From Planctomycetia bacterium (GTDB lineage Bacteria; Planctomycetota; Planctomycetia; Gemmatales; Gemmataceae): a stretch of 5,214 nucleotides of DNA. The notes beneath the pieces are model-generated. The model was not told the origin of the DNA. It worked only from the letters and a program-made list of their open reading frames with translations, and did not search any database. Positions 1-5,063 of this stretch are shown one piece after another (position 1 is the stretch's first letter; every line of letters starts with the position of its first letter). The position numbers and the translations under genes were made by a program. The stretch lies in the NCBI GenBank assembly GCA_005773755.1, contig SXHE01000781.1, forward strand, positions 1-5,214, in the 5' to 3' direction.

Positions 1-59
1 GGCCGGTGTCAGACGGCCGGTGAGGGCAACGCGGGAGCACCGGCCGGCTGACACCGGCC
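1..59. repeat. Large two-tier inverted repeat, possible terminator of the gene at 66-779
   Basis: The outer arms 1-12 (GGCCGGTGTCAG) and 48-59 are perfect reverse complements. The inner arms 14-22 and 38-46 (CGGCCGGTG / CACCGGCCG) are also perfect. The two tiers are separated by a single A13/G47 mismatch and close on a 15-nt loop. That makes a 21-bp, almost uninterrupted GC-rich stem starting 7 bp beyond the stop codon of the minus-strand gene. The position fits transcription termination or 3'-end protection of the mRNA. There is no T-run, so it is not a classical intrinsic terminator. It may instead be one copy of a dispersed intergenic palindrome. The left end of the window may cut the element. 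Confidence 0.7.
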
Positions 60-65
60 GTTCGC

Positions 66-779
66 CTAGGAGCCGCGCATCAGTTCCAGCGACGCCGGCG
101 GGCGCGTGAGCCGACGGTACAGCCACACCTGCGCGCCGGCCGCCGCCGCGCCACCGACGGCGCACACCGCGCGCCAGTCCATCCACCCGGTCAGGGCTTC
201 GAGCGGCGACTTGGGCAGCGCCTTCGCGCCGTCCAACCCGCCGATTCGCTGCGCGGCCCGCGCCGAGGCCATGTCCTCGACCACGCTCAGCGCCAGCGCC
301 AGCGCCGCGGTGACGAGCAGCACGCCGATCAGCAGCGTGAGCGGGGTGCGGGCCGCGGCCCAAGCGTCGCGCGTGTACGGCCGAAGTTTGTACCCCTCGC
401 CGAGCCGCCGCCAGAGTTTGGTGAAGCAGGCGTCGGCGGTCTCCGCGGTCGCGAACACGATCCGCACGCACGCGGTACTCAGCCCGCCCTTCTCGTATTC
501 GACCAGCAGCGAGTTGGTGAGCAGGTCGAGTTTCACGTCGCGCACCGCGATCAGATCGACGGTCACCGCGTACGGCCCGAGCAGGTCGTCGAGGTCGTCG
601 CCCCCGACGAGGCCGGCGATGATTTCGGGCTTCGGCGTGCCGGCGAGCGGCGCGAGGTGGAGCCGCTCGAACGTGAGTACGACGAGCGTGTGCGACTTCA
701 CGTCCGGTTGCGCCCAGTGCCGGCGGCGCGTGGCCCCGGGCAGGGTCGAATCGAGACTGGGGGCAGTCGTAGCGAACAT
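66..779 (-). CDS. Two-span membrane protein, possible PH-like N-terminal domain, unknown function
   Basis: A 237-residue protein that I do not recognise as a named family. After a polar start, residues about 28-130 form a soluble region of alternating hydrophobic strands (SHTLVVLTFERLHL, LIAVRDVKLDLL, SLLVEYEK, VRIVFAT) ending in a helix with ADACFTKLWRRL. This strand-rich layout with a final amphipathic helix resembles bacterial PH-like domains, but that is inference from pattern only. Two membrane spans follow at about 145-167 and 203-221, joined by a roughly 35-residue loop, with a basic tail YRRLTRPP. The ATG at 777-779 is the first start in frame. No clear Shine-Dalgarno sequence precedes it; the upstream bases read GGGTTCCCCCACCC. 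It is separated from the sigma factor gene by 174 bp containing a strong inverted repeat, so it may be its own transcription unit. It ends just before a large hairpin. The coding call is firm enough; the function is unknown. Confidence 0.75.
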   Translation of the reverse strand: MFATTAPSLDSTLPGATRRRHWAQPDVKSHTLVVLTFERLHLAPLAGTPKPEIIAGLVGGDDLDDLLGPYAVTVDLIAVRDVKLDLLTNSLLVEYEKGGLSTACVRIVFATAETADACFTKLWRRLGEGYKLRPYTRDAWAAARTPLTLLIGVLLVTAALALALSVVEDMASARAAQRIGGLDGAKALPKSPLEALTGWMDWRAVCAVGGAAAAGAQVWLYRRLTRPPASLELMRGS

Positions 780-874
780 GGGGTGGGGGAACCCGGTGAT
801 CCGACGGCAGCGGGGCGCGAGTCCGCCCCACCACTAACGGGTAGCACGCGGACGGGGGCGGGTCAAATCGAGGA

Positions 875-948
875 GAAGGGGTGAGCGGGTGAAGGGGTGA
901 GAAAGACAAGGCACCAACGCTTTGTCCTTCTCACCCCTTCACCCCATC
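875..948. repeat. Octamer tandem repeats in inverted orientation
   Basis: On the plus strand GAAGGGGT, GAGCGGGT and GAAGGGGT follow one another with exact 8-bp period (875-898), then decay into GAGAAAGA. On the opposite strand the same unit appears as GATGGGGT, GAAGGGGT and GAGA (948-930). The word GAAGGGGTGAG therefore occurs twice directly (875-885 and 891-901) and once inverted (930-940). The inverted copy could pair with either direct copy, giving two mutually exclusive hairpins. The repeat fills most of the spacer between the sigma factor gene and the next gene. Confidence 0.75.
887..944 (-). terminator. Candidate hairpin terminator after the sigma factor gene
   Basis: Arms 887-910 and 920-944 pair over about 23 bp, with one mismatch and one extra base, around a 9-nt loop (911-919). 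The structure begins 9 bp past the sigma factor stop codon, where the transcript of the signalling cluster should end. The minus-strand sequence after the stem is pyrimidine-rich (CGCTCACCCCTTCTCC) but lacks a run of T. Intrinsic termination is therefore doubtful, and Rho-dependent termination or mRNA 3'-end stabilisation is equally possible. Confidence 0.45.
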
Positions 949-953
949 TCCCA

Positions 954-1589
954 TCAGTCCGACTGCAATTCCGGGAACACCGCCGGGGAGAGGTTCGCGG
1001 AGGTCAGCGCGTCGTGGAGCCGCTTCTTGGCCTGGAACTTGAGGTTGGCGATGTCTTGCTCCGAGCGCTTCACTTTCGCCGCGACCTCGGCGTTGCCCCA
1101 GCCCTTCACGTAGAGCAGTTCGAGGGCCATCACCTTCGACCACTCGCCCTTCGCCTGGAGGTCGCGCACCAGATCGCGGAGCGCCTGGCCCAGCGCGTCC
1201 TCTTCGCGCTCGCGGCGCTCGGCGCTGCGCGCGAGGCTGGACGCGACCCGCTGCCGGTCGTCGGCGGATTGCACCATCACCTCTTCGTCCGAGTCGGTGC
1301 CGGTCTGGTAGCGGAGTCGGCCCATCTTGCGGAGCTGGTCCGTGACCTTGTGCGCGGCGATGGTGAACAGCCACGTCTGCAGGTCGCGCTTGTCGTCGTA
1401 GTTGACGAGGCTGTTGTTGAACCCGATGAACGTCTCCTGCACCACGTCCTCGACGGAGGCGTGGTCCTTGAGCCGGCGGCGGACATAGGCCGTGAGCCGG
1501 CCGCGGTAGCGCTTGTCCAGTTCCGCCCAGGCGGACTGGTCGTTCTTGCGCACGCGGGTAATCAGCAGCCGGTCGGATTCGGTTGTCAT
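954..1589 (-). CDS. ECF-type RNA polymerase sigma factor (sigma-70 family)
   Basis: A 211-residue sigma-70 family protein with only regions 2 and 4, the ECF layout. Region 2 spans about residues 14-90. Its region 2.2 core is VEDVVQETF (46-54), with E47, D48 and E52 present, as expected for binding the RNA polymerase beta' clamp. The recognition helix WLFTIAAHKVTDQLRK (73-88) would contact the -10 element. A 45-residue acidic linker follows, with TGTDSDEE (96-103) and several SR/ER-rich stretches. Region 4 spans about 130-192, with helix-turn-helix EVAAKVKRSEQDIANLKFQAKKRL (168-191, here described in one piece only by position for the DNA-reading half), and would bind the -35 element. A short tail ends in FPELQSD. 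The start is the ATG at 1587-1589, overlapping the stop of the upstream gene as ATGA. The same frame stays open to 2042, but that part is the shadow of the upstream gene. There is no strong ribosome site, so translation is probably coupled. Planctomycetes are known to carry ECF factors linked to Ser/Thr kinases. The exact ECF group cannot be assigned by eye. Confidence 0.92.
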   Translation of the reverse strand: MTTESDRLLITRVRKNDQSAWAELDKRYRGRLTAYVRRRLKDHASVEDVVQETFIGFNNSLVNYDDKRDLQTWLFTIAAHKVTDQLRKMGRLRYQTGTDSDEEVMVQSADDRQRVASSLARSAERREREEDALGQALRDLVRDLQAKGEWSKVMALELLYVKGWGNAEVAAKVKRSEQDIANLKFQAKKRLHDALTSANLSPAVFPELQSD

Positions 1590-2290
1590 GGTGCGTGTGC
1601 GGGTTCGGGGGCCAGTTGGAACGAGTGCGCGAGGGCGAGAAGGTGCTTGCCGATGTCGCCGCCGTGGTCCAGGTCCGCGGTCGCGACGAACCCGGACAGC
1701 GCGCTCGCCAGCTCGCGTTTCGCCTCGGAAGGAAGGGCCGCGAACGTGTCCCAGAGTTCCCGCGCGGCCACGGTGTTGAGGTGCCTGACGCACTGACCGA
1801 GGGCGTCGCCGAACGCGCGGGCGGCCTGCTCGTCGGACGCGATTTCTGGCACCGCGACCGGACCGCGGAACCCGCGCACGATCCCGACCAACTGGGCACC
1901 GAAGCCGAACGTCTCGGACTGGTCGGAATCGGTCACGAACCCGGTGATCGCCAGGGCCAGCGCCCGTTTCGACTCGCTCGGTAGGCTCGCAAAAGCGTCC
2001 CACACCTCTTTGGACAACGCGCCCGTGAGGACCGAGCCGCACCGACCGAGGGCCTCACCCAGGAGCCGGGCCGCTTGGTCGTCGGACGACAGCGCGGCAA
2101 GCTCGATCTGCCGAACGCGAGCGGTGTACCACGCCCACGCCCACGCCGCGGCGGCACCAGTGGGGGCGAGCAGCGCGACGAGCGCGATGATCTCCCACGG
2201 CCGCCAAGTACTCAGGGACGCCAGAAGCACGGGCACCACCGCGAGCGCGGCGATCAGCGCGTACGTCGCCCACATGCCAGCGTTGCCCAT
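1586..2290 (-). CDS. Membrane protein with duplicated cytoplasmic domain; candidate regulator of the adjoining sigma factor
   Basis: A 234-residue protein of no family I recognise. Two membrane spans lie at about 8-25 and 33-55. The short loop between them and the basic stretch after the second (YTARVRQIE) place both ends in the cytoplasm by the positive-inside rule. The rest is an ungapped tandem duplication: residues 70-142 align with 153-225 at an exact 83-residue offset, with 32 of 73 positions identical by hand count. Shared landmarks are DQAAR / EQAAR, GEALG / GDALG, a cysteine (84/167), EVWDAFASLPSE / ELWDTFAALPSE, KR, and GFV. Each copy looks all-helical. The start ATG at 2288-2290 has an AGAGG ribosome site 5 nt upstream and lies 15 bp after the lipoprotein stop. 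Its stop overlaps the sigma factor start (ATGA). That coupling, and its membrane location, make it a candidate anti-sigma or partner protein, though it has no zinc-binding HxxxCxxC motif and no other known anti-sigma signature. Confidence 0.85.
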   Translation of the reverse strand: MGNAGMWATYALIAALAVVPVLLASLSTWRPWEIIALVALLAPTGAAAAWAWAWYTARVRQIELAALSSDDQAARLLGEALGRCGSVLTGALSKEVWDAFASLPSESKRALALAITGFVTDSDQSETFGFGAQLVGIVRGFRGPVAVPEIASDEQAARAFGDALGQCVRHLNTVAARELWDTFAALPSEAKRELASALSGFVATADLDHGGDIGKHLLALAHSFQLAPEPAHAP

Positions 2291-2305
2291 TGGAACCTCT
2301 ACCGG

Positions 2306-3136
2306 TTACACGAAGACGAAGGCGGCGGCGGCACCGCCGGCCAGGGCCACCGCGCCCAGCGCCAGCCAGCTCGTCAGGTAGCCCTTCGTCCACTCGTCGG
2401 CGCGGAGGAACAGGAAGCCCGCCAGCACCACCGCGAACAACATGCCCATCACCCGCAACCCGGCCGAGACGCGCTCCAGGGATCGGAGGTCGCGCACCTG
2501 GTCCGCGGTCACTTCGATGTCGTACTCGACGTACACGAGGTTGCCGGTCACGCCGTACTGGGCGAAGGCGTCGCGCTCGGCCGCGTCCGGTTGGCGCACG
2601 GCGCGGCTGTCCTTGCGGACGAACTCGTTCTTCACCGCGCCGAGCGACGGCTTGTATCTCACGGGCGGGTCGAGTTCGGCGAGCTTGCGCTCCACCACCT
2701 CGCGCGCCAGGGTCAGCGCGTCTTCCTCGGCCTCGGCCTCGGTCGCGTAGGGGATCGTGCTCTTCACTCGCTCGCGGACCAGCCAGCCGGGGCGCGGTAC
2801 GGTCGTCGGCCCTTTGGCCGCGGGTGCAGGCCCGGCTTTCGCGACCGTGTTGGACGATCCCTTCATCGCGGTGCCCGGCCCGCCCGGATCGATCACAACT
2901 TTGAAGCCGGTGTCGTGGCGCACGGTCGCGGTGGGATCGGCTTTGGCGTGCGCGGTCGCGCCGCCGCTTACGCCGCTCAGCGCGAGCTGTTCGGCGTCCT
3001 TGCGGGCCTTCTCCGCCTTGCTGGTGGTGGACCCGCCGCCGGCCGGTTTCGGAGCGGGCTTGGTGCCGCACCCGACGAGCGCGACGCACAGCCCGACCGC
3101 CGCAAGGCAGAGGATGGTTCGCGTCGCGATTCGCAT
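2306..3136 (-). CDS. Predicted lipoprotein with two C-terminal membrane spans, unknown function
   Basis: A 276-residue protein. The N-terminus is a type II signal peptide: basic start MRIATR, hydrophobic core, then lipobox LVGC with the lipidated Cys at 23. Residues 24-117 are low-complexity, rich in Ala, Gly, Pro, Lys and Thr, with PAPKPAGGG and PAPAAKGP stretches, and look like a flexible tether. A compact region at about 118-215 follows, including the acidic helix ATEAEAEEDALTLAREVVERKL (by position 131-152) and strands such as NLVYVEYDIEV (199-209). Two membrane spans then end the protein, at about 228-244 and 255-276, with a charged loop RADEWTKG between them. Lipidation plus C-terminal spans is unusual, and it argues for an inner-membrane protein with a large domain outside the cytoplasm. 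It is 15 bp upstream of the repeat protein, so they are almost certainly co-transcribed. I do not recognise the family; a sensor or partner role for the kinase is inferred from context only. Confidence 0.82.
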   Translation of the reverse strand: MRIATRTILCLAAVGLCVALVGCGTKPAPKPAGGGSTTSKAEKARKDAEQLALSGVSGGATAHAKADPTATVRHDTGFKVVIDPGGPGTAMKGSSNTVAKAGPAPAAKGPTTVPRPGWLVRERVKSTIPYATEAEAEEDALTLAREVVERKLAELDPPVRYKPSLGAVKNEFVRKDSRAVRQPDAAERDAFAQYGVTGNLVYVEYDIEVTADQVRDLRSLERVSAGLRVMGMLFAVVLAGFLFLRADEWTKGYLTSWLALGAVALAGGAAAAFVFV

Positions 3137-3143
3137 GGGTCAT

Positions 3144-3149
3144 CTCCTT
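3144..3149 (-). promoter_or_regulatory. Ribosome binding site of the lipoprotein gene
   Basis: AAGGAG on the minus strand lies 7 nt before the ATG at 3134-3136. A second ATG at 3141-3143 follows the site immediately, too close for initiation, and it opens a different frame. The spacing therefore selects the downstream ATG, which is the one that gives a proper lipoprotein signal peptide. Confidence 0.75.
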
Positions 3150-3158
3150 CTTGCTCTA

Positions 3159-3231
3159 CTGTAACCGGGGGCCTGTGCTCCCGGAAGCGGAACGACTCGC
3201 GTAGCTCCGGCCCCACAGAGGCCGGCTACAG
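3159..3231. repeat. 73-bp palindromic element with inverted ends (REP/BIME- or MITE-like)
   Basis: The ends CTGTAACCGG (3159-3168) and CCGGCTACAG (3222-3231) are inverted repeats matching at 9 of 10 positions. Inside are two hairpins. The first is CCGGG (3165-3169) with CCCGG (3180-3184). The second is CCGGCC (3207-3212) with GGCCGG (3220-3225), extended by GTAG/CTAC (3201-3204 with 3226-3229) across a 2-nt bulge. It fills most of the gap between the kinase and lipoprotein genes. It could be a dispersed intergenic element, and in the transcript it could attenuate or protect the mRNA between the two genes. No T-run is present. Confidence 0.55.
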
Positions 3232-3241
3232 AAAACCCACA

Positions 3242-4846
3242 TCACGCGCGCCCTTTCAGCGGCGGTCCGGTCCACGGGCTGGCCACTTGCGACGCCACGC
3301 TCGCGATCACCAGCACCGACACGCCGAGCATCAGCGGCGCGGACTCGGTGGGCCACAAGAACAGGAACACCGCGCCCCAGAACCCGACCGCGAACAGCGG
3401 GAAGAACCGGACCCGCTCGCGGCGCTTCGGGTCGGTCACGCGCCACCAGCGGCACAGCGCGACCGTCAGCCCGAAGTAGAACAGGTAGCGCATCCCGGTC
3501 GAGAGCGTGCCCTCGGTGATGCGGTGCTTGAACAGCACCAGGTCGCGGCTGCTCTCGTTCGCGGCGCTGGTGGGCAGCGCCCAACCGTCGAGCCAGAACG
3601 CGAGCGCGCCGACGCACACCCCGACCACGAACTGGATCGCGCGCCGGCCCCACGGGTTGCTCTCGCTCCGCTTCGGCAACCGGCCGATCAGCACCACGGC
3701 CCACGCGAGCACCGTCGAGAGCAGGAACACGCGGGCCAGGAGCGTCCACTGTACGGACGACTGGAACACGGCCCACGGCGCGGTGCAGGCGGCGGTCACC
3801 AGCGGCGTGAGCACGAACGCCCCCGCGAGTTCGGTGAGCCGGTCGCGCACGGCCACCGGCAGCGGGCCGGACACGGGCAGCGGCGCGGCGGGCTTCGCCG
3901 CCGGCCGCACGATGGGGATTCCGACCGGCAGCACCGCGCCCGGCGGCAGATCGACCATCGTGGACGGCTCTTTCGACCGCGGCAACGACGGCGTCAGGCT
4001 CGGCGGCAGTGGCGGCGGAACGGGCGGAAACACCGGTTCGCGGCGCGAGCCGAACATCTCCTCCACGGCTTTTGCCAACTCGTTCACGGTCGCGTAGCGC
4101 TTGGTGGGGTCCTTCTCGAGCGCCTTGCCGATCACCCCGCGGTAAGCTGCCGGGAGCTTGGTCAGGTCCGGGGCGTCGATGTAGTGCTTCATCAGCACTT
4201 CGAGCGGGGTCTCGCCGTCGAACGGGCGGACGCCGCTCACCATCTCGTACAGGATGATGCCGCAGGCGTACACGTCGATGCTGGCGGTGTAGTTGCCGTT
4301 CTTGATCTCCGGGGCCATGTAGTGTGGCGTGCCGACCCCGCGCGACAGGTCGCCGCCCTCGCTCCCGCTGATGCGGCGCGACAGGCCGTAATCGCCGATC
4401 TTCAGGTGTCCGTGTTCGATGAAGATGTTGGCCGGCTTCAGGTCGCGGTGGACGACGCCCTGGTTGTGCAGGTAGCCGACCCCGCGGGCCAGCGCCGCGA
4501 ACCACTCGCGGATCACGTCCCGCGGCAGCCCGGTCGGGTGCTTGTTGATGACGCCCGCGAGCGACTCGCCGAACACGTACTCCATGACGACCCACTGGTC
4601 GCCGCGGGCATCGGTGCGGAGGTCATACAAGTGGACGAGGTTGGGGTGCTTGAGGTTGAGGCAGTGGGACACGCCGCGAAGCTCGGCGTCGGTGTGGCCG
4701 CGCAGCAGTTTGAGCGCGACCTCCTTTCCGGCATCGCTGACGGCAAAGTAGACCTCGCCGAACGCGCCCTGGCCGACCCCGCGCTTGAGCGAGTAGCCGT
4801 CGAGCGGTCGCTGCCCGGACCGATAGGTGAACTTCATCGCGGCCAT
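3242..4846 (-). CDS. Membrane-bound Hanks-type Ser/Thr protein kinase
   Basis: A 534-residue kinase that phosphorylates Ser/Thr on partner proteins at the inner face of the membrane. The catalytic domain (about 18-265) has the Gly-rich loop GVGQGAFGEVYFA (23-35), the ATP-anchoring Lys 46 in VALKLL, a likely helix-C Glu 55, and the catalytic loop HRDLKPAN (133-140, with Asp 135, Lys 137, Asn 140). The metal-binding motif is DYG (152-154) rather than DFG, followed by the activation segment ending GTPHYMAPE (172-180) and the C-lobe motif DVYACGIILYEM. All residues needed for catalysis are present. A proline-rich linker (about 271-330) leads to six hydrophobic spans at about 341-361, 369-388, 404-424, 453-468, 481-498 and 504-522. 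No PASTA or other known sensor domain is visible. The frame opens at a GTG (4868-4870), but ATG 4844-4846 has a GAGGGG site 6 nt upstream and is preferred. It heads the cluster, 105 bp before the lipoprotein gene, and is divergent from the secreted-protein gene. Confidence 0.93.
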   Translation of the reverse strand: MAAMKFTYRSGQRPLDGYSLKRGVGQGAFGEVYFAVSDAGKEVALKLLRGHTDAELRGVSHCLNLKHPNLVHLYDLRTDARGDQWVVMEYVFGESLAGVINKHPTGLPRDVIREWFAALARGVGYLHNQGVVHRDLKPANIFIEHGHLKIGDYGLSRRISGSEGGDLSRGVGTPHYMAPEIKNGNYTASIDVYACGIILYEMVSGVRPFDGETPLEVLMKHYIDAPDLTKLPAAYRGVIGKALEKDPTKRYATVNELAKAVEEMFGSRREPVFPPVPPPLPPSLTPSLPRSKEPSTMVDLPPGAVLPVGIPIVRPAAKPAAPLPVSGPLPVAVRDRLTELAGAFVLTPLVTAACTAPWAVFQSSVQWTLLARVFLLSTVLAWAVVLIGRLPKRSESNPWGRRAIQFVVGVCVGALAFWLDGWALPTSAANESSRDLVLFKHRITEGTLSTGMRYLFYFGLTVALCRWWRVTDPKRRERVRFFPLFAVGFWGAVFLFLWPTESAPLMLGVSVLVIASVASQVASPWTGPPLKGRA

Positions 4847-4852
4847 CACAAA

Positions 4853-4858
4853 CCCCTC
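4853..4858 (-). promoter_or_regulatory. Ribosome binding site deciding the kinase start
   Basis: GAGGGG on the minus strand lies 6 nt before the ATG at 4844-4846. The longer alternative starting at GTG 4868-4870 would place this site inside the coding region and has no purine-rich site of its own. A GTG directly abutting the ATG (4847-4849) and another ATG at 4835-4837 are less well spaced. Confidence 0.6.
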
Positions 4859-4947
4859 GCCGGGGGGCACACGGCTCCCTCAGTAGAGTCCATTCGCTCC
4901 GCGCGGGCGGAGATTTGCGAAAACGCGCCCGGAACCGAAGTGACGGC

Positions 4948-4953
4948 ATTATA
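4948..4953 (-). promoter_or_regulatory. Perfect TATAAT -10 box, candidate promoter of the kinase cluster
   Basis: The minus strand reads GGCTATAATGCC, a full match to the housekeeping -10 consensus in otherwise GC-rich DNA, about 100 bp before the kinase start. No convincing -35 box lies 16-18 bp upstream (GTGCGG or neighbours), and no TG extension precedes it, so promoter strength is uncertain. The leader it would produce contains a hairpin, CTCCGC (4897-4902) with GCGGAG (4907-4912) around a 4-nt loop. Confidence 0.4.
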
Positions 4954-4964
4954 GCCGGTCGTGC

Positions 4965-4992
4965 TTGCCCCCGCACCGGCCGGGCGTAGAAC
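4965..4992 (+). promoter_or_regulatory. Tentative housekeeping promoter of the secreted-protein gene
   Basis: TTGCCC (4965-4970) and TAGAAC (4987-4992) are separated by 16 bp and each matches the sigma-70 consensus at four of six positions. Transcription would start near 5000 and give a leader of about 60 nt. That leader contains a short hairpin, GCGTC (5013-5017) with GACGC (5022-5026) and a CGGG loop. Matches of this quality are common by chance. Confidence 0.25.
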
Positions 4993-5063
4993 AGCGCCGC
5001 GGTCGGGAGCGCGCGTCCGGGGACGCCCGCCCTTTCTGCCGGTCGCACAACGGGGATGGTCCG

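Noticed and set aside
788..793. A GGAACC word on the plus strand that could be an ECF -35 box.
   Set aside because: There is no plus-strand gene downstream of it, only the octamer repeats and the antisense of the sigma factor.
106..837. A 243-codon plus-strand frame opposite the gene at 66-779.
   Set aside because: It is almost purely Ser, Arg, Ala and Thr, typical of a shadow frame, while the minus strand encodes a protein with clear membrane spans.
897..1796. A 299-codon plus-strand frame opposite the sigma factor.
   Set aside because: It contains LEVGDVLL, LFALAALGAAREAG-like leucine-valine runs that mirror the opposite strand's codon pattern, and it lacks a ribosome site and any recognisable domain.
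1590..2042. A 151-residue N-terminal extension of the sigma factor in the same frame.
   Set aside because: The extension is arginine-rich, lies wholly within the repeat-protein gene and has no fold signature. The sigma-70 homology begins just after the ATG at 1587-1589, which forms an ATGA overlap.
2055..3143. A 362-codon minus-strand frame starting at the ATG just upstream of the lipoprotein start.
   Set aside because: It is an Arg/Gly-rich shifted frame over the lipoprotein and repeat-protein genes. Its ATG sits only a base from the ribosome site, while the correct ATG gives a lipobox signal peptide.
3137..3200. Possible promoter TTCCGG-N17-TACAGT before the lipoprotein gene.
   Set aside because: The -35 word matches the consensus poorly, and the region is taken up by the palindromic element, so chance is the simpler explanation.
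2075..4954. A 959-codon open frame on the plus strand, antisense to the kinase, lipoprotein and part of the repeat protein.
   Set aside because: Its translation is rich in Arg, His, Gly and Ala with no domain, signal or hydrophobic pattern, and it crosses three well-supported genes and their spacers. Strong GC bias at third positions leaves such antisense frames open by chance.
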